From: Gammaproteobacteria bacterium
Lineage (GTDB): Bacteria; Pseudomonadota; Gammaproteobacteria; UWMA-0217
DNA: 44,915 nt
Assembly: GCA_027081275.1 (NCBI GenBank)
Contig: JALWKV010000148.1
Span: 1 to 44,915 of the forward strand
Reading direction: 5' to 3'
Shown here: piece by piece, positions 1 to 7,358 of the stretch
Layout: each line of letters starts with the position of its first letter
How positions within the stretch are numbered: position 1 is the stretch's first letter
Notes under the pieces: generated by a model
Told to the model about the DNA's origin: nothing
Database searches by the model: none
The model's input: only the letters and a program-made list of their open reading frames with translations
Made by a program: the position numbers and the translations under genes

Positions 1-138
1 CCAGCCGTGATAGCACTTGCTTCTGTGGAATGGATTGAGCATGGGATCGGCCTGTGGTTGGACAGTGAAACGTTCGCAGCGCCGCTGGCGGATGCAACGG
101 AAAGGGTAGCGCAGGCGCATTGGTTTGGAAGGAGAAAG

Positions 139-214
<76 letters not shown>

Positions 215-298
215 ATTGGTGTTGGGCGGGCGCCCGATAGCGGGAGGGCGGAAATATGGTGCAGAAATCGGTATTTGTCCAGCCTTTTGCCCGGTTCA

Positions 299-1738
299 CT
301 ACCGACCAAACGCGAATAGCCGGCGGACTGCCCGTCTCGCCCGGAGCAATGCGCTGTCGATCCGGCTCTGTAGTCGCCGGGAGAAGGATTCGCTCCGCAG
401 CACCTTCTCCTTGACGGTCGCGAAGTCGGGGGCGGCGTTACGGCTGAAGCAGAGCGCGTTCAGTTCCGCCGCCGCCTGGGTGGCGCAGACGCTCCGTCGC
501 TCGGCCGCCCACTGCTCCAGATGGCGGCAGTCGTGTTGCCGCAGCAGCAGCCGGCGCAGCGCGTCGGGATCGGTTGTCCGGGTCAGAGCCTGGTAGTTCC
601 GCCACCACTGGAGCAGGGGGCGGACGAGCCGCGTGACGCCGAGCGCGATCAGCATGCCGATTCCGATGGCACCGACGATCAGCAGGACGCCGAGCCATGT
701 CGGGATGTTCTCGCCCCGGGGGAGCTGGTGCGTGATGCGTTCGACCCGCTGCGTCTCCGGGTCGAAGTAGCGCAGTGTGATTTTCGGCCCGTGCAGCAGG
801 TCGAAATGTCCGCGTGGCACCGGTAGCCGCCAGCGCTTGTGGCGCAGGCCGTCGGCATCGACCGTTTCGTCGAAAAGGCGGATGGCGCCCTCGCCGACGC
901 CGGTCGCCTCCGCCAGCGCTTGATGCAGCCCCCAGGGGTGGTCGTCGAGCAGGCCCGGGCCGTGCAGCGTCACTTCCCAAAACGGTTGATCGTTGACGTG
1001 CAGCGCGCGCGACGACACCGCCAGCCTGCCCACCGGCAGCGTCGGCGGCAGATAGCTCGGCAGCGGCGTCACGGCGATCTCTTGCAGCGGCAGGTGGAAG
1101 CGCCAGCGGCCGTTGCCCTTCTGCGCAATGGCCGGAGGTTCGAGCCGGTAGTGGCCCTTTACCAATGGGTAGAGCAGCCAGCGCAGGGCGACGGCTTCGC
1201 CAGCGGCGGTCGCGATCCGCTTCGACGGCAGCGCCTCGACGCGGAAATTCGGCGCTTCCCACGGCTCCGCGCTGACCTTGTTGCCCGGCGCCAGCAGCGG
1301 TGCGAGCACCGTCACGGCGAGTGGCGAGCCGACCTGGATGCTGGCCGGCAGTGGCTCGATCGACGGATCGCCGGCAATGCCGTTGCGCCGCAACGGGCGG
1401 ACGCGAACCGGTATCGGCTCCATGATGACGCCGCCGTGGGCGATGGCGTTGATGACAAGCTCGCCGCTGCGGCGGGGATAGAGCCGGATGTCCTCGCTGC
1501 TTTCGAACAGCCCGTCGTGTTCCTCCGCCGAAAAATTGCTGCGCTCGACGAAAAACCCCTTTTCCCAGTCGCGCAGGTCGGCCGGCCCCGTGCCGCTCTT
1601 GCCGCGATAGTGCAGGGTGCCTATGAATACGCGCCCGCGCTCGATCTCCTTCTGGTCCAGTTGAAGGGAGAGTTCCGCCGCGCCGACCGGCAGGCAGACG
1701 GCGAGCAGCAGTAGCGCCACGATGACTCTAGCCCGCAT
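299..1738 (-). CDS. batD: BatD-like membrane protein of the MoxR/Bat operon
   Basis: A 479-residue protein, last gene of the minus-strand moxR operon. It has a signal peptide (residues about 1-20, ending VGA-AE), a large beta-rich periplasmic region, one membrane span near residues 345-368 and a basic cytoplasmic tail. This is the BatD (oxygen tolerance, DUF-type) architecture, and its position after the two vWA proteins fits. Bat proteins are thought to act at the envelope with MoxR, but their exact role is unsettled. The ATG start at 1738 lies inside the terminal repeat of the miniature element at 1728-1911, and the first four codons (M-R-A-R) are mostly element sequence. A GTG at 1720 (codon 7) would also leave a good signal peptide and may be the ancestral start. 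The gene call is firm; the start is not. Confidence 0.88.
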   Translation of the reverse strand: MRARVIVALLLLAVCLPVGAAELSLQLDQKEIERGRVFIGTLHYRGKSGTGPADLRDWEKGFFVERSNFSAEEHDGLFESSEDIRLYPRRSGELVINAIAHGGVIMEPIPVRVRPLRRNGIAGDPSIEPLPASIQVGSPLAVTVLAPLLAPGNKVSAEPWEAPNFRVEALPSKRIATAAGEAVALRWLLYPLVKGHYRLEPPAIAQKGNGRWRFHLPLQEIAVTPLPSYLPPTLPVGRLAVSSRALHVNDQPFWEVTLHGPGLLDDHPWGLHQALAEATGVGEGAIRLFDETVDADGLRHKRWRLPVPRGHFDLLHGPKITLRYFDPETQRVERITHQLPRGENIPTWLGVLLIVGAIGIGMLIALGVTRLVRPLLQWWRNYQALTRTTDPDALRRLLLRQHDCRHLEQWAAERRSVCATQAAAELNALCFSRNAAPDFATVKEKVLRSESFSRRLQSRIDSALLRARRAVRRLFAFGR

Positions 1739-1911
1739 TTCTCACCACCGTTCGTAGCGAGACGGCACAAGGGTGCGGCATGGGTGACTTTCGCGACCGA
1801 GGAGCGCGCAGGCATAGCCGACACTATGTCGAGCACTCCGACCGAGCGAAAGCCACCCAGGGCGTGCCATTGGGCCGTCGCAGTAGAAGGGTGGTGAGAA
1901 ATGCGGGCTAG
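1728..1911. mobile_element. Miniature inverted-repeat element, copy A (184 bp)
   Basis: The ends are perfect inverted repeats of at least 22 bp beginning CTAGCCCGCATTTCTCACC on the left, with the reverse complement on the right. CTAG is present at both outer edges and may be a target duplication or part of the ends. Copy B at 37125-37308 has the same length and about a dozen differences by eye, in opposite orientation. No transposase gene fits inside, so it would need one in trans. It separates the vWA-TPR gene from batD, whose operon neighbours otherwise overlap by four bases. Confidence 0.88.
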
Positions 1912-3669
1912 CTACCACGGCCGCGCCCCCTCCAGCCGGTAGGGGCGTTCCGGCACCGCGCCGATGCCCGCCTCCAGCGGCAGCAGCCTGTTGAGCAGGC
2001 CGATACTGTCTTTCGGCTGGCGGCTGCGGTTGTTGCCGGTCCACTGTTGCCGGCTCGCCGGCGTCGACTTCGGCGCGATCCCGAGCGAGCGGGCGACGCC
2101 CTCGTGAATCAGCTGGCGCACCCGTTCGCGCCCCAGCCGACGGATGATGTCGGGGCGGTTGTTTTGCAGGTCGAGCCAGACGCCCTCGGTCATCTTCTCC
2201 AGCAGCCCTTCGGGGATGTCGCGCGCGGCGGCGAGCCGCTCGGCCTTGCGCTGGACCATTTCGAGGTGGATGCGGTACTTGCGCAGCGATTCGGCCAGAT
2301 CATTGGCGAATTCGAGATTTCGCCGCACCGGCCCGGCTGGCGCGCCGAAACGCCCGGCCTGCTCGAAGAGCACGGCGGCCTCCTCGAATTCGCCGAGCTG
2401 AAAGTGGGCATTGCCCAGGTTGAACGCGGCGCGACCGCGCGTCGCGTCATCAGGCGCGAGCCAGGCGGCGCGGGCGAAGGCTTGCCGGGCGCAGGTCCAA
2501 TCCTTTAGCCGATAGCAGGCGATGCCCTCGCCGAAGCGCGCGCGGAATCCCTTCTGCCGCGCGAACCGCTCGCGCGCCGCCGCGTAGTCGCCCTGCGCGA
2601 GCAGCTCCTCCGCCGACACCGCGGCAAGGAGCGGCTGTTGCCACAGGACGCCGCCGGAAAAGAGCATCAACGCCAGCGCCGCCGTCGTCCCGCCGCTGCC
2701 GCGCAGCGCGAGCAGCAACAGCCCGATGGCCGCCAGCAGCGGCAGCGCAAACCATTCGTTCCATAACACGCGCCCGGCATCGTCCGGATCGATGCGTGCC
2801 ACGGGCAGCGTGGCGATGGTGTCGATCTCCTGCCCCCGAAGCGATTCGGCGGGCAGATAGCGGCCACCGCCCGCGCTGGCGAGCGCTTTGAGGCTCGCCG
2901 TTTCGCGTCGCGTCAGCACCGCGCGATCCTGCTGCAACACCTCGCTTGCCAGCGCCGCCGGCAACGCCACCTTTTCCGCGCCGCCGAGCCCGACCACGGT
3001 CAGGTGGATGTCGGCGTCCGGAACGGCCTGTTCGATCGCGGCGATGGCGCTGTCGAGGGCCGCCGGTTCCATGTCGCCGTCGCTCAGCAGCAGCAGCGAA
3101 CGAAAACCCTCGTGCCTCTTCAGCGCGTCGGCGGCCAGCTCGATCGCGCCGGCCAGGTCGTTGCCGAGCGTCGGCGTGGCGAGCCTGTCCAGCCGGGAGA
3201 GGAAATGGTCGACGAGTCGCCGGTCGCTCGTCGGTGGCAGGATTTGGTGGGCGCGACCGGCATAGACGAACAGGCCGATGGCGGGGGGCTGCCGGCTCTG
3301 GTCGAGCCACTGCCGCAGGCTGTCGATGGCGGCCTGTCGCCGCGTCGGCCGGAGGTCGCTGGCCGCCATCGATGCGGAAAAGTCGATGACGACGGCGACG
3401 CTGGCGTCGGCCGGCCGAACCTCGGGCGGCGCCCAGGCCACCGTGCGCGGCCCGGCGAGCGCGACGCAGAGCAGCGCCCAGGCGAGGAAAAGCAGCCGGC
3501 GTCGCGCGCCGCCATGGTGCCGGCTCGGATCGAGGGCCCACGGCAGCAGCGCCGGCTCGATGATCCGCGCCAGCCGCTGCCGTTGCGATCGCAGCGCCAG
3601 TAGCGGCAGCGCCAGCGGCAGGGCGATGGCCCAGAGCCAGAGCGCGTCGCGCCAGTAGAGGGCGCTCAT
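1912..3669 (-). CDS. vWA domain plus TPR membrane protein (BatB/BatC fusion type)
   Basis: A 585-residue protein. Two N-terminal membrane spans (about 8-27 and 56-73) precede a von Willebrand A domain (about 90-270) with an intact metal site: DFSAS at 96-100, a later Thr in TLGND, and SDGD. Further membrane segments follow near 310-350, then TPR-like helical repeats (about 360-450) and a polar tail. BatB and BatC are separate in some bacteria and fused here. The start at 3669 was chosen because its ATG overlaps the stop of the upstream vWA gene (ATGA, 3666-3669), as elsewhere in this operon. An in-frame start at 3753 lies inside that gene. The stop TAG directly abuts the CTAG edge of miniature element A. 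Likely role: metal-dependent protein interaction at the inner membrane with MoxR. Confidence 0.87.
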   Translation of the reverse strand: MSALYWRDALWLWAIALPLALPLLALRSQRQRLARIIEPALLPWALDPSRHHGGARRRLLFLAWALLCVALAGPRTVAWAPPEVRPADASVAVVIDFSASMAASDLRPTRRQAAIDSLRQWLDQSRQPPAIGLFVYAGRAHQILPPTSDRRLVDHFLSRLDRLATPTLGNDLAGAIELAADALKRHEGFRSLLLLSDGDMEPAALDSAIAAIEQAVPDADIHLTVVGLGGAEKVALPAALASEVLQQDRAVLTRRETASLKALASAGGGRYLPAESLRGQEIDTIATLPVARIDPDDAGRVLWNEWFALPLLAAIGLLLLALRGSGGTTAALALMLFSGGVLWQQPLLAAVSAEELLAQGDYAAARERFARQKGFRARFGEGIACYRLKDWTCARQAFARAAWLAPDDATRGRAAFNLGNAHFQLGEFEEAAVLFEQAGRFGAPAGPVRRNLEFANDLAESLRKYRIHLEMVQRKAERLAAARDIPEGLLEKMTEGVWLDLQNNRPDIIRRLGRERVRQLIHEGVARSLGIAPKSTPASRQQWTGNNRSRQPKDSIGLLNRLLPLEAGIGAVPERPYRLEGARPW

Positions 3670-4706
3670 GGCGTCGCCCTCCGTCGCGCCGGCGAGCGCT
3701 GCGACAGTGCGATGGCGAGTAGCAGAAAAATCATGCCGAGGCCGACCAGCCACGGATAGAGCGGCCGCACGAGTTGGTGCGTCACCGTGGCGACGCCGCG
3801 GCGGTGGCGCTGTTCGATCTCGCGCAGCGCCGCCGCCATCGCATCGGCGTCGGTGGCGTGGAAGGCCTTGCCGCCGCCGATTTCCGCCAGCCGCTGCATC
3901 AGCGCCATATCCACCGGCTCATAGATCAGTCCGGTGCCGTTTTCGTCGGCCGAGGCGTTACCGGTCGCGCCGATGGCGATGGTATGGAGCGTAAAGCCCT
4001 TGTCGGCGAGCAGTCGCGCGCCGGCTTCCGGCGGCAGGCTGCCGAGCTGCATGCCGGCGTCGGTGACCAGCACGACGACTTTGTCGTCGCGCTTTTTTGC
4101 TCCGCGCGAAAACTTTTCCGCGATCAGTTTCAGCGCGCCGCCGGTATCGCTCAGTCGCCCGCCGAGCCCGGTGCGCAGACGGCCGACCGCATCGAGCACG
4201 ACATCGCGATCGTCCGTCAGCGGCAGCCAGATGGCCGGTGGATCGCCCAGTACCACCAGCCCCATGTTGCGACCAGAGTAGTTGGCGACGAATTCGGCGA
4301 GCAGGTTTTTCAGCATCCCCATCCGCGTCACGGGCTGGCCGGCGGCGACATAGTCGCGCAGGTTCATCGTCACCGCGGTGCCGACCAGCAGCACGATATC
4401 GACCGGTTCCGCCCGCGGCTCCTCAGCGACCGCAACGGTATCGACCATCGGCTGGGCCAGCGCGATGACGAACGCCAGCAGCGCCGAGGCGAGCAGTCCG
4501 GCGGGGAGTTGCCGTATCTTATTGCCGTCGGCCTTTTCCTCCTGCCGCGCGATATGGGCCAGCGCGGGAAAGCGTAGCCGTGGCGGCGGCAGCAGCGTTG
4601 GCCAAGCCAACCGCCCCGCGCTGCGCCGCAGCCACCAGGCGAGCAGCGGAATCAGCAGCAGCCAGAGCGGTTGCAGAAAATGGAAATGGTCGAGTGCGTC
4701 AGCCAC
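3666..4706 (-). CDS. vWA-domain membrane protein (BatA-like) with degenerate metal site
   Basis: A 346-residue protein with membrane spans near 10-28 and 68-86, a vWA-type fold at about 100-300 and a C-terminal span near 318-338. This is the BatA layout. The DxSxS metal-binding motif expected right after the first strand is replaced: the aligned stretch reads GTAVTM at 109-114, so the Asp and both Ser are absent. The later Asp of VTDAG (216) and the Thr of SDTGG (188) remain. The domain is therefore probably a scaffold that does not bind metal in the usual way, unlike its operon partner, which keeps DFSAS. It overlaps both neighbours by a few bases (4699-4706 and 3666-3669), implying coupled translation. 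Confidence 0.86.
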   Translation of the reverse strand: MADALDHFHFLQPLWLLLIPLLAWWLRRSAGRLAWPTLLPPPRLRFPALAHIARQEEKADGNKIRQLPAGLLASALLAFVIALAQPMVDTVAVAEEPRAEPVDIVLLVGTAVTMNLRDYVAAGQPVTRMGMLKNLLAEFVANYSGRNMGLVVLGDPPAIWLPLTDDRDVVLDAVGRLRTGLGGRLSDTGGALKLIAEKFSRGAKKRDDKVVVLVTDAGMQLGSLPPEAGARLLADKGFTLHTIAIGATGNASADENGTGLIYEPVDMALMQRLAEIGGGKAFHATDADAMAAALREIEQRHRRGVATVTHQLVRPLYPWLVGLGMIFLLLAIALSQRSPARRRATP

Positions 4707-5022
4707 GGAGTCTTTCGATGGTGTTCAGCAGTTCGCCGCGTTCCGGCGGGCGTCGGGAGAATCGCAGCGCGTCGAGCCCCTTGGCGACATCCCGGTTTTT
4801 CCCGGCGTGACGCGCGAGCAGGTGGGCCGCCTCGCGGGAAGTGATTCTTCCGCTACGCAGCTTCCGCTCGATTCTCGCCAGCGGATGGAAATGCCGCCAG
4901 ACGAAAAAAGTCACCGCGCCGACCGCTGCCAGCAGAAATGTGGCGGCCACAATGGTCGGCCAGCGCGACGACGTCTCCAGCGGAAGGATATCGGCGATGC
5001 CGGCAAGGTCAGCGGGCGTCAT
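4699..5022 (-). CDS. DUF4381 family small membrane protein
   Basis: A 107-residue protein with one membrane span (about 24-45) followed by a conserved-looking cytoplasmic region. That region contains WRHFHPLARIERK and a helical tail rich in Arg and Leu. Size, topology and position between the DUF58 and vWA genes match DUF4381, a regular member of MoxR operons with no assigned biochemical role. The start ATG at 5022 overlaps the stop of the DUF58 gene (ATGA, 5019-5022). The 3' end overlaps the next gene by 8 bases. The whole block thus looks like one tightly coupled transcript. Confidence 0.82.
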   Translation of the reverse strand: MTPADLAGIADILPLETSSRWPTIVAATFLLAAVGAVTFFVWRHFHPLARIERKLRSGRITSREAAHLLARHAGKNRDVAKGLDALRFSRRPPERGELLNTIERLRG

Positions 5023-5891
5023 GGCAATTCTTCATCGGTGGCAACGCTGCGGTATTCGGCCCCGGCCCGGATGCAGGCATTTTCCAGCCACTGGCCGAGC
5101 GCCTGCTGTTTTTCCGCAAGACGCCTTTCGTCCCCGGCGGCGACGCGCCACTCCCGGCGGCCCCAGCGCAGCGTGACCGCGAAGGGAAAGCGCGGCTCCC
5201 GTTCCAGCGGATCGACGATCCGCGTGACGCGGAGCCGGAAGCGCTGGCCCAGCGTCAGCAGCAGCTTTTCGTCCGCCGGCGCGAAGTCGTCGAAGTCGGA
5301 GAGGATGACGACCTCGCTGTCTTCGTCGAGACGGTGGAGCAGTTCGGATGCCGCACCGCGCCAGCCGCTGCCGGGCGCCGGTTCGCAGGGCGGAGCCGGG
5401 GCGGTGATCGGGGCGATCAGCCGGGCGAGCCCCGCCGCGCCGGCGGCTGGGGGTATCCACTGGTCGGGCTGGTCGAGCAGCAGCGCCCCCACCTCGTGAC
5501 CGGCCCGGCTGGCGCGCGCCAGTTCGGTAAGCGCAAGTCGGGCCGCCTGGGTGACCTTGAGCCGCTTGCGGCTGCCGAAGCGCATCGCGGCGCGGCGGTC
5601 GAGCAGAACGACGAAGCCGCTCCGCTGTTCGGCATGCCAGACCCGCAGCATGGTCTGGCGCGAGCGGGCCGAGGCGCGCCAGTCGATATGGCGGGTGTCG
5701 TCGCCGGGCTGGTAGGGGCGCAGGTCGGCGAGGTCGGTGCCGGAGCCGATCCCGGCGGTAATGAAGTCGCCGCTGCGCCGCCCCTGTCGCAGCCGGGCCG
5801 GCGCGGGCGGCGTCGCGCTGGCGGCGGCGATGAGCGCGGCGATCTCGTCGCCGTCGAGTAGCGGCGCTAGGGTCGATGCGACCGCCTTCAC
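5019..5891 (-). CDS. DUF58 family protein of the MoxR operon
   Basis: A 290-residue protein with the DUF58 signature YQPGDDTRHIDW at residues 60-71, followed by RASAR. A vWA-like region (VVLLDRRAAM, later VVILSDFDDF) follows. DUF58 proteins accompany MoxR ATPases and are thought to be cofactors or targets of the ATPase. I chose the GTG at 5891 because it overlaps the moxR stop as GTGA (5888-5891). The reading frame stays open upstream to 6134, but that extension is low-complexity sequence inside moxR. It has no predicted membrane span, so it is probably cytoplasmic. Confidence 0.88.
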   Translation of the reverse strand: MKAVASTLAPLLDGDEIAALIAAASATPPAPARLRQGRRSGDFITAGIGSGTDLADLRPYQPGDDTRHIDWRASARSRQTMLRVWHAEQRSGFVVLLDRRAAMRFGSRKRLKVTQAARLALTELARASRAGHEVGALLLDQPDQWIPPAAGAAGLARLIAPITAPAPPCEPAPGSGWRGAASELLHRLDEDSEVVILSDFDDFAPADEKLLLTLGQRFRLRVTRIVDPLEREPRFPFAVTLRWGRREWRVAAGDERRLAEKQQALGQWLENACIRAGAEYRSVATDEELP

Positions 5892-6850
5892 GGCGCCTCG
5901 ACGTGCTTGATCGCGGCGGCAATGACGTCGTCGGCGCTCACCCCCTGCGCCTGCGCCGAGAAGTTGAGCACCAGCCGGTGACGCAGCACGTCCGGCGCCA
6001 GCTCGATGATGTCCTCCGGCAGCACGTAGTCGCGTCCGTCGAGATAGGCGCGCGCCATCGCCGCCCGCAGCAGCGAGATCGAGCCGCGCGGCGACGCGCC
6101 CGCGGTGACGACGCCATCCCATTCGGGCCGCCACCGCGCCACGTCGCGGGTCGCGGCCACCAGCTGCACGGCATAGCGCTCCAGCCGCTCCTCGATGAAA
6201 ACGTCGTCCACCTGCCGGCGCATGACGAGAATATCGGCGGGCTTGAGCTGCGCCTCGACGATGTTTTCCACATGGCCCTCGTCGACCTGCCGGGCGCGGC
6301 GGGCGATCTCCACCTCCTCCTCCAGCGTTGGGTAGTCGAGCACGATCTTGAACAGAAAGCGGTCGAGCTGCGCCTCCGGCAACGGATAGGTGCCGGACTG
6401 CTCCAGCGGATTCTGCGTCGCCAGCACGATGAAGATGTCGGGCAGGTGGCGCGTCTCGCCGGCGACCGTGACTTGATGCTCGGCCATCGCCTCCAGCAGC
6501 GCCGACTGCACCTTCGGTGGCGCGCGGTTGATCTCGTCGGCCAGTAGGATCTCGTGGAAGATCGGCCCCGGCACGAAGCGGAACTCGCCGCTGGCCGGCT
6601 CGAAGATCTCGCTGCCGAGCAGATCGCCGGGCATCAGATCAGGCGTGAACTGGATGCGCTGGTAGGAAGCGTCGATGGCCGAGGCCAGCGCGTGGACAGC
6701 GGTCGTCTTCGCCAGCCCCGGCGGCCCCTCCAGCAACACATGACCGCCCGCCAGCACGGTGACGATCAACCGTTCGATCAACGCAGACTGGCCGACGATG
6801 ACCTTTTCGAGCTGGTTGCGCAGGGCGTCAAGGGTGTGAGTGGGGGCCAT
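5888..6850 (-). CDS. MoxR family AAA+ ATPase
   Basis: A 320-residue AAA+ protein, first gene of the minus-strand Bat operon. Visible motifs are Walker A GPPGLAKT (42-49), Walker B ILLADEINR (about 101-109), sensor ATQNP and the EAQLDRF box. MoxR ATPases act as chaperone-like machines that are thought to activate or load metal on vWA partners; the two vWA proteins and DUF58 protein downstream fit that model. Five genes follow with four- to eight-base overlaps until the miniature element. Upstream on the minus strand there is a TATATT-like -10 candidate near 6860, but no convincing -35. Family assignment is secure; the substrate is unknown. Confidence 0.94.
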   Translation of the reverse strand: MAPTHTLDALRNQLEKVIVGQSALIERLIVTVLAGGHVLLEGPPGLAKTTAVHALASAIDASYQRIQFTPDLMPGDLLGSEIFEPASGEFRFVPGPIFHEILLADEINRAPPKVQSALLEAMAEHQVTVAGETRHLPDIFIVLATQNPLEQSGTYPLPEAQLDRFLFKIVLDYPTLEEEVEIARRARQVDEGHVENIVEAQLKPADILVMRRQVDDVFIEERLERYAVQLVAATRDVARWRPEWDGVVTAGASPRGSISLLRAAMARAYLDGRDYVLPEDIIELAPDVLRHRLVLNFSAQAQGVSADDVIAAAIKHVEAP

Positions 6851-7358
6851 CCGCTCAATATATCACTCGTCTTCGGTCTGTGGGCATCTATGGCTTGCCG
6901 CCCAGCCCATTTTTGCCCCCGCCTCCCAAAGTTCTCGGCTTAGGGCCATTCATCCATGACTGGCTACCGAATCACCTGGACGGTAATCCCAATATCCAGA
7001 TTTTTCCATACTTTATCCGCCGTCAGGACCTTACGGGTAACTATTCAGCTCGTTCGGAAATAGATCCGTGACTGCTCAGATTGCCTCCGCGGATTCAACA
7101 CACATTGGCAACGGGTTGCGTGATTCTCACTGATCCCGTGGGAAATGCTGAACCATATGTGGCACGAACTATGCTAGAAAGCGGCATGTTTGTCTCAGAA
7201 CCGCGAAACGTCCAAACCAATATCGAGCCCTGATGGCCCCGGCAACCTCTCAAGCCACGGACTGCAGAGCATGGCCAATCAGGGTATCCATCCGTTGATC
7301 GTTATTCAGATGGCTTTGGCGGGGGAGGGGGCGCCGCGTCTCCGATCGTGGTGGCCAT
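6851..7358. other. Gene-poor spacer with a PIN-toxin remnant
   Basis: No intact gene is visible in these 508 bases, and base composition is more AT-rich than in the neighbours. The moxR promoter must lie near its left edge. The only recognisable content is a short minus-strand coding fragment at 6964-7047, listed separately. Confidence 0.6.
6964..7047 (-). pseudogene. C-terminal remnant of a VapC-like PIN toxin
   Basis: The minus strand is open for 27 codons between two stops and has no usable start. It ends with KVLTADKVWKN followed by LDIGITVQVIR and a TAG stop. VapC-type PIN toxins commonly end with a segment of the form vlTADraWa, then a hydrophobic strand, then vIR, so this looks like the tail of a decayed toxin. 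The rest of the toxin and its antitoxin are not visible upstream. The match rests on about 20 residues, so confidence is moderate. Confidence 0.5.
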
